From NCBI GenBank assembly GCA_030447865.1, contig JAUJOD010000002.1:379881-443880 (forward strand): a stretch of DNA of 64,000 nucleotides, in the 5' to 3' direction. Source of the stretch: Nocardioidaceae bacterium. GTDB taxonomy: Bacteria > Actinomycetota > Actinomycetes > Propionibacteriales > Nocardioidaceae. This document shows positions 17,303 through 26,102 of this stretch, piece by piece. The notes beneath the pieces were generated by a model. It was not told the origin of the DNA. It made no database searches and saw only the letters and a program-made list of their open reading frames with translations. The position numbers were made by a program, and so were the translations under genes. Numbering within the stretch: the first letter of the stretch is position 1; each line of letters opens with the position of its first letter.

Positions 17303-18241
17303 TCAGTCGGCGGCGCGGATCACAGCCAGCGCTGCGGTGAGGTCCGCGGGATATGGCGACGAGAACTCCACCCACTCCGCGCTGGCTGGGTGGGCGAACC
17401 CCAGCCGTACGGCGTGCAGCCACTGCCGAGCCAACCCGACTCTTCGCGCGAGGACCGGGTCGGCGCCGTACGTGAGGTCGCCGACGCACGGATGGTGCAA
17501 CGCGCTCATGTGCACGCGGATCTGATGCGTGCGCCCGGTCTCGAGCTTGATCTCCAGCAGCGAGGCGAACCGGTGCGCCTCGAGAGTGTCGTAGTGGGTG
17601 ACGCTGGAGCGCCCGCCTTCGCCGACGGTGTACTTGTAGTCGTGCTTGCGGTGCCGAACGATCGGCGCGTCGACGCTCCCGCGCAGCGGGTCCAGATGTC
17701 CCTGCACCAGGGCGTGGTAGGTCTTGTCGACCTGACGCTGCCGGAAGGCGGATTTGAGCCGCGAGTAGCCGTGCTCGGACTTGGCAACCACCATCAGGCC
17801 GCTCGTACCGACATCGAGCCGTTGCACGATGCCCTGCCGCTCGGGAACACCTGAGGTGGCGACGCCGAAACCAGCACCGGCCAGGTGACCCAGCACCGTG
17901 GGGCCGGTCCAGCCGACGCTCGGGTGCGCCGCGACTCCAGCTGGCTTGTCGATCACCACCAGCGCGTCGTCGTCGTGGACGATACGCAAACCCTCCACCG
18001 TCGTCGGTACCACGGACATCGGTTCGGCTGGGGCGGGGAGCAAGACCTCGAGAAAGGCGCCTTCCTCGACCCGCTCGGACTTCGCCGGCGTCGCCCCATC
18101 CAGCTGCACGTCACCGGCGGCGACGAGGTCGGCGGCCTTGGTGCGCGACACCCCGAACATCCGGGCGATCGCCGCGTCGACGCGCTCTCCGGCCAGGCCA
18201 CCCGGCACGTGCACCACCCGGCGGTCAGCTGGCGGTGTCAC
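17303..18241 (-). CDS. RluA/RluD-family 23S rRNA pseudouridine synthase
   Basis: The 312-residue enzyme isomerises uridine to pseudouridine in 23S rRNA. An S4 RNA-binding domain occupies the N-terminus ([21 protein letters not shown]). The catalytic domain contains [14 protein letters not shown] and the active-site aspartate in [13 protein letters not shown], with Gln replacing the His of the commoner [16 protein letters not shown] follows. Start ATG 18241 overlaps the lspA stop by four bases; this lspA-rluD coupling is conserved in Actinobacteria. RluD is the likeliest ortholog by architecture, but target sites cannot be read. Confidence 0.9.
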   Translation of the reverse strand: MTPPADRRVVHVPGGLAGERVDAAIARMFGVSRTKAADLVAAGDVQLDGATPAKSERVEEGAFLEVLLPAPAEPMSVVPTTVEGLRIVHDDDALVVIDKPAGVAAHPSVGWTGPTVLGHLAGAGFGVATSGVPERQGIVQRLDVGTSGLMVVAKSEHGYSRLKSAFRQRQVDKTYHALVQGHLDPLRGSVDAPIVRHRKHDYKYTVGEGGRSSVTHYDTLEAHRFASLLEIKLETGRTHQIRVHMSALHHPCVGDLTYGADPVLARRVGLARQWLHAVRLGFAHPASAEWVEFSSPYPADLTAALAVIRAAD

Positions 18242-18837
18242 TGCGTTGCGGAGTCGTCATGACCACTGGGCTTGCCATGAGCACTGGGCTGGCGGCGCTC
18301 GACAGTTCCGTCGAGACGTACGCCGCGAAAGCTGAGCAGAACGAAAAGCGCGGTCGCCGCACAGATAGCTGAGTCAGCCACATTGAACACCGGCCAGTGC
18401 GGCAGCTGGAGAAAGTCGACCACGTGCCCGCGCAGCGGCCCCGGCTCGCGAAAGATCCGGTCGGTGACGTTCCCGAGCGCACCCCCGAGCAGCAGCCCCA
18501 GCGCCACCGCCCACGCTGGGCTGCGGATGCGACGCGACATCGTGACGCACACCGCGATGACCGCAAGAGCGACGACCGACAAGACGACGGTGTATCCGGT
18601 GCCGAGACTGAACGCCGCACCAGGGTTGTGGGTGAGCCGAAGCTGCAGCCAGTCGCCGAGAACCTGTCGGGGTACGCCGTCGGCCAACGCACGCTCGGCC
18701 CACCACTTGCTGGCTTGGTCAACCGTGAGCACCACCAGCGTCACGACAGCCGACAGCGCCGGGGCTCGACCGCCAGGTCTCGCCTCCGGTAGCGACGACA
18801 CGTCGTCTGTTAGCGGCGTTCCTGGCGTTGTTTGCAT
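18238..18837 (-). CDS. lspA: Lipoprotein signal peptidase LspA
   Basis: LspA cleaves prolipoproteins at the lipobox Cys after diacylglyceryl transfer. The aspartyl-protease residues lie in GNVTDRIF and FNVADSAI, and the conserved HNPGAAFS loop is present. There are four transmembrane helices. The C-terminal tail [18 protein letters not shown] is longer than usual. I chose ATG 18837 ([11 protein letters not shown], 199 residues), which overlaps the end of the upstream traR/dksA gene by 28 bases. No start has a strong ribosome site, so an internal GTG a few codons later is possible. Confidence 0.9.
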   Translation of the reverse strand: MQTTPGTPLTDDVSSLPEARPGGRAPALSAVVTLVVLTVDQASKWWAERALADGVPRQVLGDWLQLRLTHNPGAAFSLGTGYTVVLSVVALAVIAVCVTMSRRIRSPAWAVALGLLLGGALGNVTDRIFREPGPLRGHVVDFLQLPHWPVFNVADSAICAATALFVLLSFRGVRLDGTVERRQPSAHGKPSGHDDSATQ

Positions 18838-19340
18838 TCCATGCACAGTGTCGCACGCGGAAATGCCTGCAGGCGCATCTTTCCGATGGGCTCCCCACAT
18901 GACTCGCACACGCCGTACTCGCCCTGATCGATGCGCGTCAACGCGGCCTGGACAAGGATCAGGTTCTCCTTGGCGTTGCGCGCCATCGTCATCTCCTGGT
19001 CGCGCTCAAAGGTGTTCGATCCGACATCGGCCTGGTCATGGCCGGCGCCTTCGCCGCCTTGTCGCAGCAACTGGCTGATCTCCTCCTCGGCCGCCGCAAT
19101 CTCGACCTGCAGGCGCTCCTCGTCGGCCTCCAACGTCGCCCGCACGTCGGCGACCTCGCGGTCGGTCCACGGCTTCTCGCCCGGGCGTACGGCGAGTTCG
19201 ACCGCCCTGCCCTGCTGAGCCGCGCTGTCGGCCTTGCTGGCCTTGCCGTCGGCTGCCTTCCGCGTTGGCTTCTTGGCCGGTGCCTTCTTCGCCGCCCGGG
19301 TCTCCGCGGCCGCGACAGGCGCCGTGTTCTTCGCAGCCAT
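18810..19340 (-). CDS. TraR/DksA-family zinc-finger protein
   Basis: The 176-residue protein has a Lys/Ala-rich N-terminal tail (about 1-50), a coiled-coil (TDREVADVRATLEADEERLQ) and a C-terminal four-cysteine zinc finger, CESCGEPIGKMRLQAF then CMEC. This is the actinobacterial long-tail member of the DksA/TraR family; such proteins can modulate RNA polymerase, but for this one that is inference. The AAAGGG ribosome site fits ATG 19340 better than ATG 19343, from which it is too close. It is followed by lspA, whose start it overlaps. Confidence 0.88.
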   Translation of the reverse strand: MAAKNTAPVAAAETRAAKKAPAKKPTRKAADGKASKADSAAQQGRAVELAVRPGEKPWTDREVADVRATLEADEERLQVEIAAAEEEISQLLRQGGEGAGHDQADVGSNTFERDQEMTMARNAKENLILVQAALTRIDQGEYGVCESCGEPIGKMRLQAFPRATLCMECKQRQERR

Positions 19341-19472
19341 CATCGACCCTTTCTGCGGTGGAGGCCCCGCTGCGTGCGGTGGGGAGAGGATAGGCGCTCA
19401 GCCGGCACGCTTCAAACGTCCACGCACACTCCCCACGCGGCAATCGGCTGGCAGCGCTGCCGCCGCCTCGCC

Positions 19473-19478
19473 TAGGAT
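19473..19478 (+). promoter_or_regulatory. -10 hexamer of ileS leader
   Basis: TAGGAT precedes the T-box stem I and would start the transcript near 19485. It is the same TANNNT type as the other promoters in the window. Confidence 0.45.
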
Positions 19479-19484
19479 GACCGT

Positions 19485-19700
19485 TGCCGCACAGCGTTGA
19501 TGAGGCCATCACCTCGGAGTTGCCGGAAGAACAGTCCGCATCTGGACCTACTAGAACCGGCGGCGGCGCCCCACGACCAAGTGGGCAAAGGAAGTGGGCA
19601 GCCGAAGGCCGGCTTTGACGGCTCGACTGCCAAGAAGGGTGGTACCGCGGGACCTGGCCGACCTGGCCCGTTCTCGTCCCTTCGGCACCGTGCGGCCCAG
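19485..19700 (+). promoter_or_regulatory. T-box riboswitch (isoleucine, actinobacterial ultrashort stem I type)
   Basis: The T-box bulge sequence AAGGGTGGTACCGCGG (19636-19650) is essentially perfect. Upstream a small hairpin GAGG-CCATCA-CCTC (19502-19515) carries the Ile specifier ATC (19508-19510) in its loop, followed by GGAAGAAC. This is the ultrashort stem I arrangement known for actinobacterial ileS leaders, which control translation start rather than termination. No U-rich terminator follows, and the IleS ribosome site GAAGGA stands just after the leader, consistent with sequestration. Outer ends are approximate. Confidence 0.88.
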
Positions 19701-19742
19701 CCGCTGCCGTGACGAGCCGAGGATGAAGGACACCCACCCCCG

Positions 19743-22700
19743 ATGACCACCCAGTACTCTCCCGTCCCCGCGCACGTGGACTTGCCGACGCTGGAGCACC
19801 AGGTGTTGGAGTTCTGGCGAAACAGCGCAACCTTCGCCGCATCGCTGCAGCAGACTGCTGACGCTCCTCGATGGACGTTCTACGAGGGCCCACCGACAGC
19901 CAACGGCAAGCCCGGTGTGCACAGCATCGAGGCCCGGGTCTTCAAGGACGTGTTTCCCCGCTTCAAGACCATGCAGGGGTTTCGCGTGGACCGCAAAGCC
20001 GGCTGGGACTGCCAGGGTCTGCACGTCGAGGTGGGCGTGGAGAAGGAGCTAGGCCTTTCCGGCAAGCAGGACATCGAGAAGTTCGGGATCGCCGAGTTCA
20101 ACGCCAAGTGCCGGGAGTCGGTCGAGCGCGCCACCAACGACTGGGAACAGATGACGGAGCGGTTGGCCTACTGGGTCGACATGTCCCAGGCCTACCGCAC
20201 GATGGACTCGTCCTACATCCAGAGCGTGTGGTGGTCGCTGCAGCAGATCTTCGACGCCGGGTTGCTGTACGAGGCGCACCGCATCTCGCCGTACTGCCCC
20301 CGCTGTGAGACCGCGCTGTCGGATCATGAGCTGGGCCAGCCGGGCGGGTACGAGACGGTCGTCGACCCGTCGGTGTATGTCAGGTTCCCGCTCACCACCG
20401 GACCGCTGGCCGGGACGGCGGCGCTGCTCGTGTGGACCACGACGCCGTGGACGCTGGTGTCCAACACCGCTGTCGCGGTGCACCCCGACGTCGAGTACGT
20501 CGTCGCGTCCGACGGAGCCGAAACTTTGGTGGTCGCCGAGCCGCTGTTCGCGCCGGTGCTGGGCGACGGCTGGACGGTGCAGTCCCGCTTCACCGGTCGG
20601 GAGATGGAGCGGTGGTGCTACACCCGGCCGCTGGACCTTGTCGACTTTCCTCCGCCCGACGGCGGCGAGGCCGGCGACGGCCGGTGCGACGCGCACTTCG
20701 TCGTCCTGGGCGACTACGTCACCACCGAGGACGGAACCGGCCTGGTACACCAGTCCCCCGCGTTCGGCGCCGACGACATGGCGGTCTGTCTGGCTTACGG
20801 CCTTCCGGTGATCAACCCGGTCCAGCGCGACGGACACTTCGCCGACGACGTACGGCTGGTGGGAGGGCAGTTCTTCAAGCACGCCGACGCCGACCTCGTG
20901 CGCGAGCTGGACAGCCGTGGTCTGCTCTTCCGGCACGTCGCCTACGAGCACTCGTACCCACACTGCTGGCGCTGCCACACACCGCTGCTGTACTACGCGC
21001 TCCCCGCCTGGTACATCCGCACCACGGCCGCCAAGGAGGCGTTGCTGCGCGAGAACGCGAAGACGAACTGGTACCCGGAGACGATCAAATGGGGCCGGTA
21101 CGGCGACTGGCTGCGCAACAACGTCGACTGGTCGCTGTCGCGCACCCGCTACTGGGGCACCCCGCTGCCGATCTGGCGGTGCGCCGACGGCCACCTCACC
21201 TGCGTGGGGTCGCTCGCCGAGCTCGGAGAACTGGAGGGGACTGACCTCAGCGCCCTTGACCCGCACCGCCCGTACGTCGACGACATCGCGCTGCCGTGCC
21301 CGGAGTGCGGTGCCGAGGCGCGCCGGGTGAGTGAGGTCATCGACGCCTGGTACGACTCCGGGTCGATGCCGTTCGCGCAGTGGGGCTACCCGTACGCCGA
21401 GGGGTCGAAGGAGGAGTTCGACAACGCCTACCCGGCGCAGTTCATCTGTGAGGCGATCGACCAGACCCGCGGCTGGTTCTACTCGCTGATGGCGATCGGC
21501 ACCCTGCTGTTCGACGAGTCGTCGTACCAGAACGTCGTCTGCCTGGGGCTGCTGCTCGCCGAGGACGGCCGCAAGATGTCGAAGCACCTCGGCAACATCC
21601 TCGCGCCGATGCCGCTCATGGACGAACACGGCGCCGACGCCGTGCGCTGGTTCATGGCCGCCTCCGGCTCACCGTGGGCCGCCCGCCGGGTGGGGCACGC
21701 GACCCTGCAGGAGATCGTGCGCAAGGTGCTGCTGACGTACTGGAACACGGTGGCCTTCCACGTGCTGTACGCCCGCACGAACGGCTGGACACCGGAGCAG
21801 GGCGCACCTGTCCCCGCCGAGCGCCCGGTCCTCGACCGGTGGCTGCTGTCGCAGCTCAACCGGCTGACCCGCGACGTCACGGCCGCGTTGGAGGCCTTCG
21901 ACACCCAACGCGCCGGCACCCGGCTCGCGGAGTTCGTCGACGACCTGTCGAACTGGTACGTGCGCCGCTCCCGCCGGCGGTTCTGGGACGGCGACCCCGC
22001 GGCGCTTGGCACCCTGCACGAGACGCTCGAGGTCCTCACTCGCCTGCTGGCGCCGATCACCCCGTTCGTCACCGAGCGCGTCTGGCAGGACCTGGTGCGC
22101 AGCGTCGACCCCGCTGCCCCGCAGTCCGTCCACCTCGCCAGCTGGCCGACGTACGACGAGAGGCTGGTCGACGAGGAGGTGGACGCCGGGATGGCGGTGA
22201 CACGCCGGCTCGTCGAACTCGGGCGGTCGGCTCGCGGGGAGGCAAGAGTCCGCACCCGGCAGCCCCTGCGGCGGGCGCTGATCCCGTCCGCCGCTTTCAC
22301 GGCACTGAGCGATGACCTCCAGGCAGAGATCGCCGCGGAGCTCAACGTCGAATCGCTGGAGCCGTTCGGCTCGGCCGGCGACCTCGTCGAGGTGGCCGCA
22401 AAGGCCAACTTCCGCAACCTGGGCAAGCGGTTCGGTGCAAGGACGCCAGCTGTCGCCGCGGCCATCGCGGCCGCCGACGCCGCTCGGTTATCTGCAGACC
22501 TCGCCCAGCACGGGTCCGCGACGGTGGACTGCGACGGCCCGATGGCGGTCAGGCCCGACGAGGTCATCGTCACCGAGCGCCCGCGCGAGGGGTGGTCTGT
22601 CGTGAACGAGCACGGGGAGACGGTGGCGTTGGACCTGACGATGACACCGGAGCTGCTGCGAGCTGGGGTGGCCCGGGAGGCCGTTCGACTGATTCAAGAG

Positions 22701-22907
22701 GCGCGCAAGGCGGCGGGCCTCGACGTCGTCGACCGGATCCGACTGACCTGGAGCGCCGACGGAGCGACCGGAGCCGCACTGCGCGAGCACCAGGGACTCG
22801 TCGCGGCTGAGGTGTTGGCGGTGCAGGTGGCAGCCCAGGCGGAGCCGGGACCGAACTGGCACTGCAGCCGCGAGCTCGGGCTGTGCTTCACGCTCGAGAA
22901 GGCCTGA
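19743..22907 (+). CDS. ileS: Isoleucyl-tRNA synthetase IleS (IleRS2-like)
   Basis: IleS charges tRNA-Ile with isoleucine. The 1054-residue protein has the class I catalytic domain with the CP1 editing insert (WTTTPWTL, GADDMAVCLAYGLPV), KMSKH at 611-615, and a C-terminal anticodon-binding domain (VDDLSNWYVRRSRRRFW). The HIGH region reads PPTANGKPGVHSIEARVFKD: at residues 58-61 it is GVHS, where actinobacterial IleRS of the eukaryote-like class usually has GxHH. The start ATG 19743 follows a GAAGGA ribosome site that the T-box leader probably controls. It is monocistronic and convergent with wag31, nine bases away. Confidence 0.95.
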   Translation: MTTQYSPVPAHVDLPTLEHQVLEFWRNSATFAASLQQTADAPRWTFYEGPPTANGKPGVHSIEARVFKDVFPRFKTMQGFRVDRKAGWDCQGLHVEVGVEKELGLSGKQDIEKFGIAEFNAKCRESVERATNDWEQMTERLAYWVDMSQAYRTMDSSYIQSVWWSLQQIFDAGLLYEAHRISPYCPRCETALSDHELGQPGGYETVVDPSVYVRFPLTTGPLAGTAALLVWTTTPWTLVSNTAVAVHPDVEYVVASDGAETLVVAEPLFAPVLGDGWTVQSRFTGREMERWCYTRPLDLVDFPPPDGGEAGDGRCDAHFVVLGDYVTTEDGTGLVHQSPAFGADDMAVCLAYGLPVINPVQRDGHFADDVRLVGGQFFKHADADLVRELDSRGLLFRHVAYEHSYPHCWRCHTPLLYYALPAWYIRTTAAKEALLRENAKTNWYPETIKWGRYGDWLRNNVDWSLSRTRYWGTPLPIWRCADGHLTCVGSLAELGELEGTDLSALDPHRPYVDDIALPCPECGAEARRVSEVIDAWYDSGSMPFAQWGYPYAEGSKEEFDNAYPAQFICEAIDQTRGWFYSLMAIGTLLFDESSYQNVVCLGLLLAEDGRKMSKHLGNILAPMPLMDEHGADAVRWFMAASGSPWAARRVGHATLQEIVRKVLLTYWNTVAFHVLYARTNGWTPEQGAPVPAERPVLDRWLLSQLNRLTRDVTAALEAFDTQRAGTRLAEFVDDLSNWYVRRSRRRFWDGDPAALGTLHETLEVLTRLLAPITPFVTERVWQDLVRSVDPAAPQSVHLASWPTYDERLVDEEVDAGMAVTRRLVELGRSARGEARVRTRQPLRRALIPSAAFTALSDDLQAEIAAELNVESLEPFGSAGDLVEVAAKANFRNLGKRFGARTPAVAAAIAAADAARLSADLAQHGSATVDCDGPMAVRPDEVIVTERPREGWSVVNEHGETVALDLTMTPELLRAGVAREAVRLIQEARKAAGLDVVDRIRLTWSADGATGAALREHQGLVAAEVLAVQVAAQAEPGPNWHCSRELGLCFTLEKA

Positions 22908-22916
22908 GCTCTCGGG

Positions 22917-23639
22917 CTAGGAGGGCTCCTCGCCGAGCAGCTCGCGCAGCCGGCGCGGGGTGTCACCGTCGGCTGACGGTGTCAGCACGACTTCGTCCTT
23001 GGCTTCGCCGTTGAGTGCGCGCAGCTGGCTCTCGAAGTAGGTCCGCAGCCGGCTGCGGTACTCACGCTCGAACGATCGCAGCTCCTCGAGCTCACGCGCC
23101 AGGCTGTCCCTGTCACGCTCCAGGTCACTGACCAGCTGCTTGCGTCGGGCCGCGGTTTCGATGTCCAGCTGCTCGGCGCGGGACCGGGCAGCCGACTCCG
23201 CCTGCTCGGCCTTCCCCTTCGCTTCGGTCGCGAGCCGCTCTGCCGTGGTACGTGCGGAACCGATGATCCCGTCGGCCTCGTTCCGCGCCTCGCTGACCAG
23301 TTGGTCGGCGTTGTTCGTGGCGAGCTCCAACAGCCGAGCAGCCGCGCTCGATGCCTCGGGAATCGTCTTCACCGCCGGCAGCACCGCTGGCTCCGATGTG
23401 CGGGCAGGCCCCGCCGTGGGCGACGGCTTGCCTTGCGCGGCTTGCGGTGTCTCCTTGCCCGGTACGGCGGCGGGCGCGGTCGCGAGCTTCGTCCGCAGGC
23501 CCTCGTTGTCCTTCTGTAACCGGGAGAGCTCTACCTCGACCTCGTCGAGGAACTGGTCGACCTCCCCCATGTCGTACCCCTCGCGCAGGCGGACAGGTGT
23601 GAACGTCTTCTTGCGGACGTCCTCAGGCGTCAACGGCAT
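22917..23639 (-). CDS. wag31: Polar growth protein DivIVA/Wag31
   Basis: The 240-residue coiled-coil scaffold recruits wall synthesis to the cell pole in Actinobacteria. The N-terminal DivIVA membrane-binding domain is clear: MPLTPEDVRKKTFTPVRL, YDMGEVDQFLDEVEVELSRL. A Pro/Ala-rich linker with TAPAAVPGKETPQAAQG follows. Then a long heptad coiled coil runs from SAAARLLELATNNADQL to the C-terminus, with LERDRDSLARELEELRSFEREYRSRLRTY. ATG 23639 has a GAGGTG ribosome site five bases upstream. It is the distal gene of the dcw-associated row and converges with ileS. Confidence 0.94.
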   Translation of the reverse strand: MPLTPEDVRKKTFTPVRLREGYDMGEVDQFLDEVEVELSRLQKDNEGLRTKLATAPAAVPGKETPQAAQGKPSPTAGPARTSEPAVLPAVKTIPEASSAAARLLELATNNADQLVSEARNEADGIIGSARTTAERLATEAKGKAEQAESAARSRAEQLDIETAARRKQLVSDLERDRDSLARELEELRSFEREYRSRLRTYFESQLRALNGEAKDEVVLTPSADGDTPRRLRELLGEEPS

Positions 23640-23742
23640 CAGTCACCTCAGTTGTCGGTTTCCAGCGATGTGGCAGCGATGTGTGCAGCGCCACGCTACT
23701 CTGCTGGCGCGCGGCGGAGGCAACTGGAGTTGCCCTCAGCGG

Positions 23743-24042
23743 CTAGCCGGAGAACAGCAGGATGCGCCGGTTCATGATCAAGAGCACGTAGCAGATCAGC
23801 AGCACGAAAAGGATCGACAAGTCGAGCGCCGCTCCCCCCAACCGCAACGGCGGCACGAACCGCCGAAACAACCTGATCGGGGGGTCGGTGGCGGAGTAGA
23901 TGAGTTCCAGCAGCACGAGCAGGTAGCCGCTCGGGTGCCATGAGCGGGCGAACATCTGCACCCAGTCGGCGACGATGCGGGCGAGCAGCAGCAGGATGTA
24001 GAACCACAGGACGAGCTCTATGACGACGCCGACGAGAACCAC
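23743..24042 (-). CDS. YggT-family membrane protein
   Basis: The 99-residue protein has two transmembrane segments (VVIELVLWFYILLLLARIVADW and LDLSILFVLLICYVLLIM) joined by the conserved loop SGYLLVLLELIYSATDPPIRLFRRFVPP. Family members sit between sepF and divIVA in Actinobacteria and Cyanobacteria and are linked to cell-shape or thylakoid functions, but the precise role is unknown. The start is GTG 24042. TAGGCT six bases upstream suggests that this gene has its own leaderless transcript even though it lies in the cluster. Confidence 0.9.
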   Translation of the reverse strand: MVLVGVVIELVLWFYILLLLARIVADWVQMFARSWHPSGYLLVLLELIYSATDPPIRLFRRFVPPLRLGGAALDLSILFVLLICYVLLIMNRRILLFSG

Positions 24043-24048
24043 ACCGGA

Positions 24049-24054
24049 AGCCTA
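24049..24054 (-). promoter_or_regulatory. Leaderless -10 hexamer of yggT
   Basis: TAGGCT on the minus strand is followed by six bases and GTG 24042. It lies in the 27-bp gap after sepF. Confidence 0.5.
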
Positions 24055-24069
24055 GCCCGGCCAGCCCCG

Positions 24070-24579
24070 CTAGCTCTGGTTGAAGAAGCCGCCCTCGGCG
24101 ATGCGCTGCTTGTCTTCGGCGGCGACCGACACGTTGGGTGGCGACAGCAGGAACACCTTGTTCGTCACCCGCTCGATCGTGCCGCGGACCGCGAACACCA
24201 GTCCCGCCGAGAAGTCCACCAGCCGCTTGGCGTCGCTGTCGTCCATCTCCGACAGGTTCATGATGACCGGGATGCCCTCACGGAAGCGCTCCCCGATCGT
24301 GCGCGCCTCGTTGTAGGTGCGCGGGTGCAAGGTGGTGATCCTGGACAGTTCCGTGACCACCGGGCTGGGCCGGCGGCGCTCCGAGAGCGACGCGACAGGA
24401 GCTGGCCGGTCGTCGCGAACGGCCTGCACCGGTCGACCGACCGCCGTGGCGCCGGTGCCTCCGGTAGCACCGGTGGAGCCGGTCGACGCCTCCTGGTCGG
24501 CGTAGTAGTCATCTTCGTAGCGGTCAGTGTCTTCGAGCAGCCCGAGGTAGACCCCGACCTTGCGCATCGCGCCCGCCAT
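24070..24579 (-). CDS. sepF: Cell division protein SepF
   Basis: SepF is a membrane anchor and bundler of FtsZ, essential where FtsA is missing, as in Actinobacteria. The N-terminus [26 protein letters not shown] is the amphipathic membrane helix. An acidic and Gly/Thr-rich linker follows, then the conserved core [28 protein letters not shown] with [19 protein letters not shown] and [10 protein letters not shown] moved the start to ATG 24579 (169 residues): it has a CGGAGG site and matches the family N-terminus, whereas the ATG eight codons upstream has neither. Confidence 0.94.
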   Translation of the reverse strand: MAGAMRKVGVYLGLLEDTDRYEDDYYADQEASTGSTGATGGTGATAVGRPVQAVRDDRPAPVASLSERRRPSPVVTELSRITTLHPRTYNEARTIGERFREGIPVIMNLSEMDDSDAKRLVDFSAGLVFAVRGTIERVTNKVFLLSPPNVSVAAEDKQRIAEGGFFNQS

Positions 24580-24645
24580 GACCTGGTTGCCTCCGGTTCG
24601 CAAAAGTGATGTGCAACAACCGCTGGGCGGCAGTCGCCTCTGACC

Positions 24646-25368
24646 CTACCGGAGCGCCGGCCGCTCGCCGAGGATCGCGCTGCCGACACGCACGTGTGTC
24701 GCGCCCGCCGAAATCGCTGCCGCGAAGTCGCCGCTCATGCCCGCTGACACCCAGCTGGCGTGGCCGTGCACAGCTTGGATCTGCTTGCCGATAGCGGCCA
24801 GCTTCTCGTACGCCGGGTGGGGGTCCGCCCCCAGTGGAGCGACGCCCATCACGCCGACAAGCCGCAGGAGTCCGGCGCCCGCGATGGCGTCCGCGACCTC
24901 CGCGACATCTGCCGCCGCTACCCCACCGCGGCCATCCTGGTGCACTCCGGGGTCAAGGCTCACCTGGACCAGGCAGTCCAGCGAACGGTCGTGACGATGG
25001 GCGCCGGAGTTGAGCCGCTGGGCCACCCGCACCGAGTCCACCGAGTGGACGACGTCGGCGTACGCCGCGATGCGGACCGCTTTGTTGGACTGCACCTGTC
25101 CGACGAAGTGCCACGTGATGCCGAGATCCGCTAGCTCAGCTGCCTTTCTCTCGGCTTCTTGGTGCCGGTTCTCGGCGATGTCGACGACGCCGAGGTCTAA
25201 CAGCCGCCGGATATCGCTGGTCGGCCAGGTCTTGGTGACGACCACGAGCGTCACGTCGGTCGGGTCACGCCCCGCTGCCTCAGCGGCGGCCGCGATCCCG
25301 GCCCGGACGGCGGCCAGACGTGAGCGCAGCTCCTGCGTACGCGCCCGGCTCACCGTCGGCTCAGTCAC
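24646..25368 (-). CDS. YggS-family PLP homeostasis protein
   Basis: This 240-residue alanine-racemase-fold protein binds pyridoxal phosphate and takes part in PLP and amino-acid homeostasis without known catalysis. Motifs are LVVVTKTWPTSDIRRL with the PLP lysine, IAENRHQEAERKAAEL, ITWHFVGQVQSNKAV and SAGMSGDFAAAI-AGATHVRVGSAILG. The start is GTG 25368 (VTEPTVSRARTQEL), overlapping the pgeF stop by four bases (GTGA). A longer upstream frame is a shadow of pgeF. yggS-pgeF next to ftsZ is the usual actinobacterial order. Confidence 0.93.
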   Translation of the reverse strand: MTEPTVSRARTQELRSRLAAVRAGIAAAAEAAGRDPTDVTLVVVTKTWPTSDIRRLLDLGVVDIAENRHQEAERKAAELADLGITWHFVGQVQSNKAVRIAAYADVVHSVDSVRVAQRLNSGAHRHDRSLDCLVQVSLDPGVHQDGRGGVAAADVAEVADAIAGAGLLRLVGVMGVAPLGADPHPAYEKLAAIGKQIQAVHGHASWVSAGMSGDFAAAISAGATHVRVGSAILGERPALR

Positions 25369-26099
25369 GACCCGCCCGAGCGGCGTACGACGATGCCGGC
25401 GCAGCGGCCCGACGCAGCCCCGTCCCGGCGGTAGGAGAAGAAGTCGGCGGACTCGACAGTGCAGGCGCTGCGGTCGTTCACCGAGCAGCCGTCGGCCTGC
25501 AGTTGCGCGGTGACGCCGGCCCCGATGTCGAGCGACGGAGTGCCCCAGGTGGTGCAGGCGTACGCCGCCGGCACGGCCGCTGCCGCCTCGTCGCGCAGCG
25601 GCGCCGGAACCTCGTAGCAGCCACCACACACGTGCGGACCGAGCCATGCCTCGATGTCGACAGCGCCGGAGGCGCGCATGGCTGCCACCGTCTTGGGAAC
25701 CACGCCGGTGACCATGCCCCGCCGACCAGCGTGAGCCACCGCGGTGACGCCGGCATCGACGTCGGCGAGAACCACAGGGACGCAGTCACCGACTCGCACG
25801 CACAAGGCCAGGCCAGCCACCGAGGTGACAACCGCGTCGCAGACGGGTTGTGGCTCGTCCGCGGACCGCACAATCGCCACGTCGGCACCTTGGACCTGGC
25901 GCATTGTGACGAAGCCGTCAACGTCGAAGGCCGCGGCCAGCAGCTCAAGGTTCGCCCGCAGGTCGGGTCCGGCGTCTGGCCTGGAGCGGCTCAGGTCGAG
26001 GGTGTCGAAAGGCGCAGCGCTGACCCCACCATGACGGTCGGTGAAGGCGACGTCGATAACTCCTGCCGCGCCGGCGCGCTGCTCGCGGGAGGCGAACAT
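25365..26099 (-). CDS. pgeF: PgeF/YfiH laccase-domain protein
   Basis: The 244-residue protein belongs to the multicopper polyphenol oxidase-like (DUF152) family, now known to include purine nucleoside phosphorylase/adenosine deaminase activity and, in E. coli, peptidoglycan editing. It has AFTDRHGGVSAAPFDTLDLS, GDCVPVVLADVDAGVTAVAHAGRRG and GPHVCGGCYEVP, which supply the His and Cys metal ligands. The C-terminal FFSYRRDGAASGR is typical. It begins three bases after the ftsZ stop, so it is cotranscribed with ftsZ. The biological substrate here is inferred from family. Confidence 0.92.
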   Translation of the reverse strand: MFASREQRAGAAGVIDVAFTDRHGGVSAAPFDTLDLSRSRPDAGPDLRANLELLAAAFDVDGFVTMRQVQGADVAIVRSADEPQPVCDAVVTSVAGLALCVRVGDCVPVVLADVDAGVTAVAHAGRRGMVTGVVPKTVAAMRASGAVDIEAWLGPHVCGGCYEVPAPLRDEAAAAVPAAYACTTWGTPSLDIGAGVTAQLQADGCSVNDRSACTVESADFFSYRRDGAASGRCAGIVVRRSGGS

Positions 26100-26102
26100 G
26101 CG

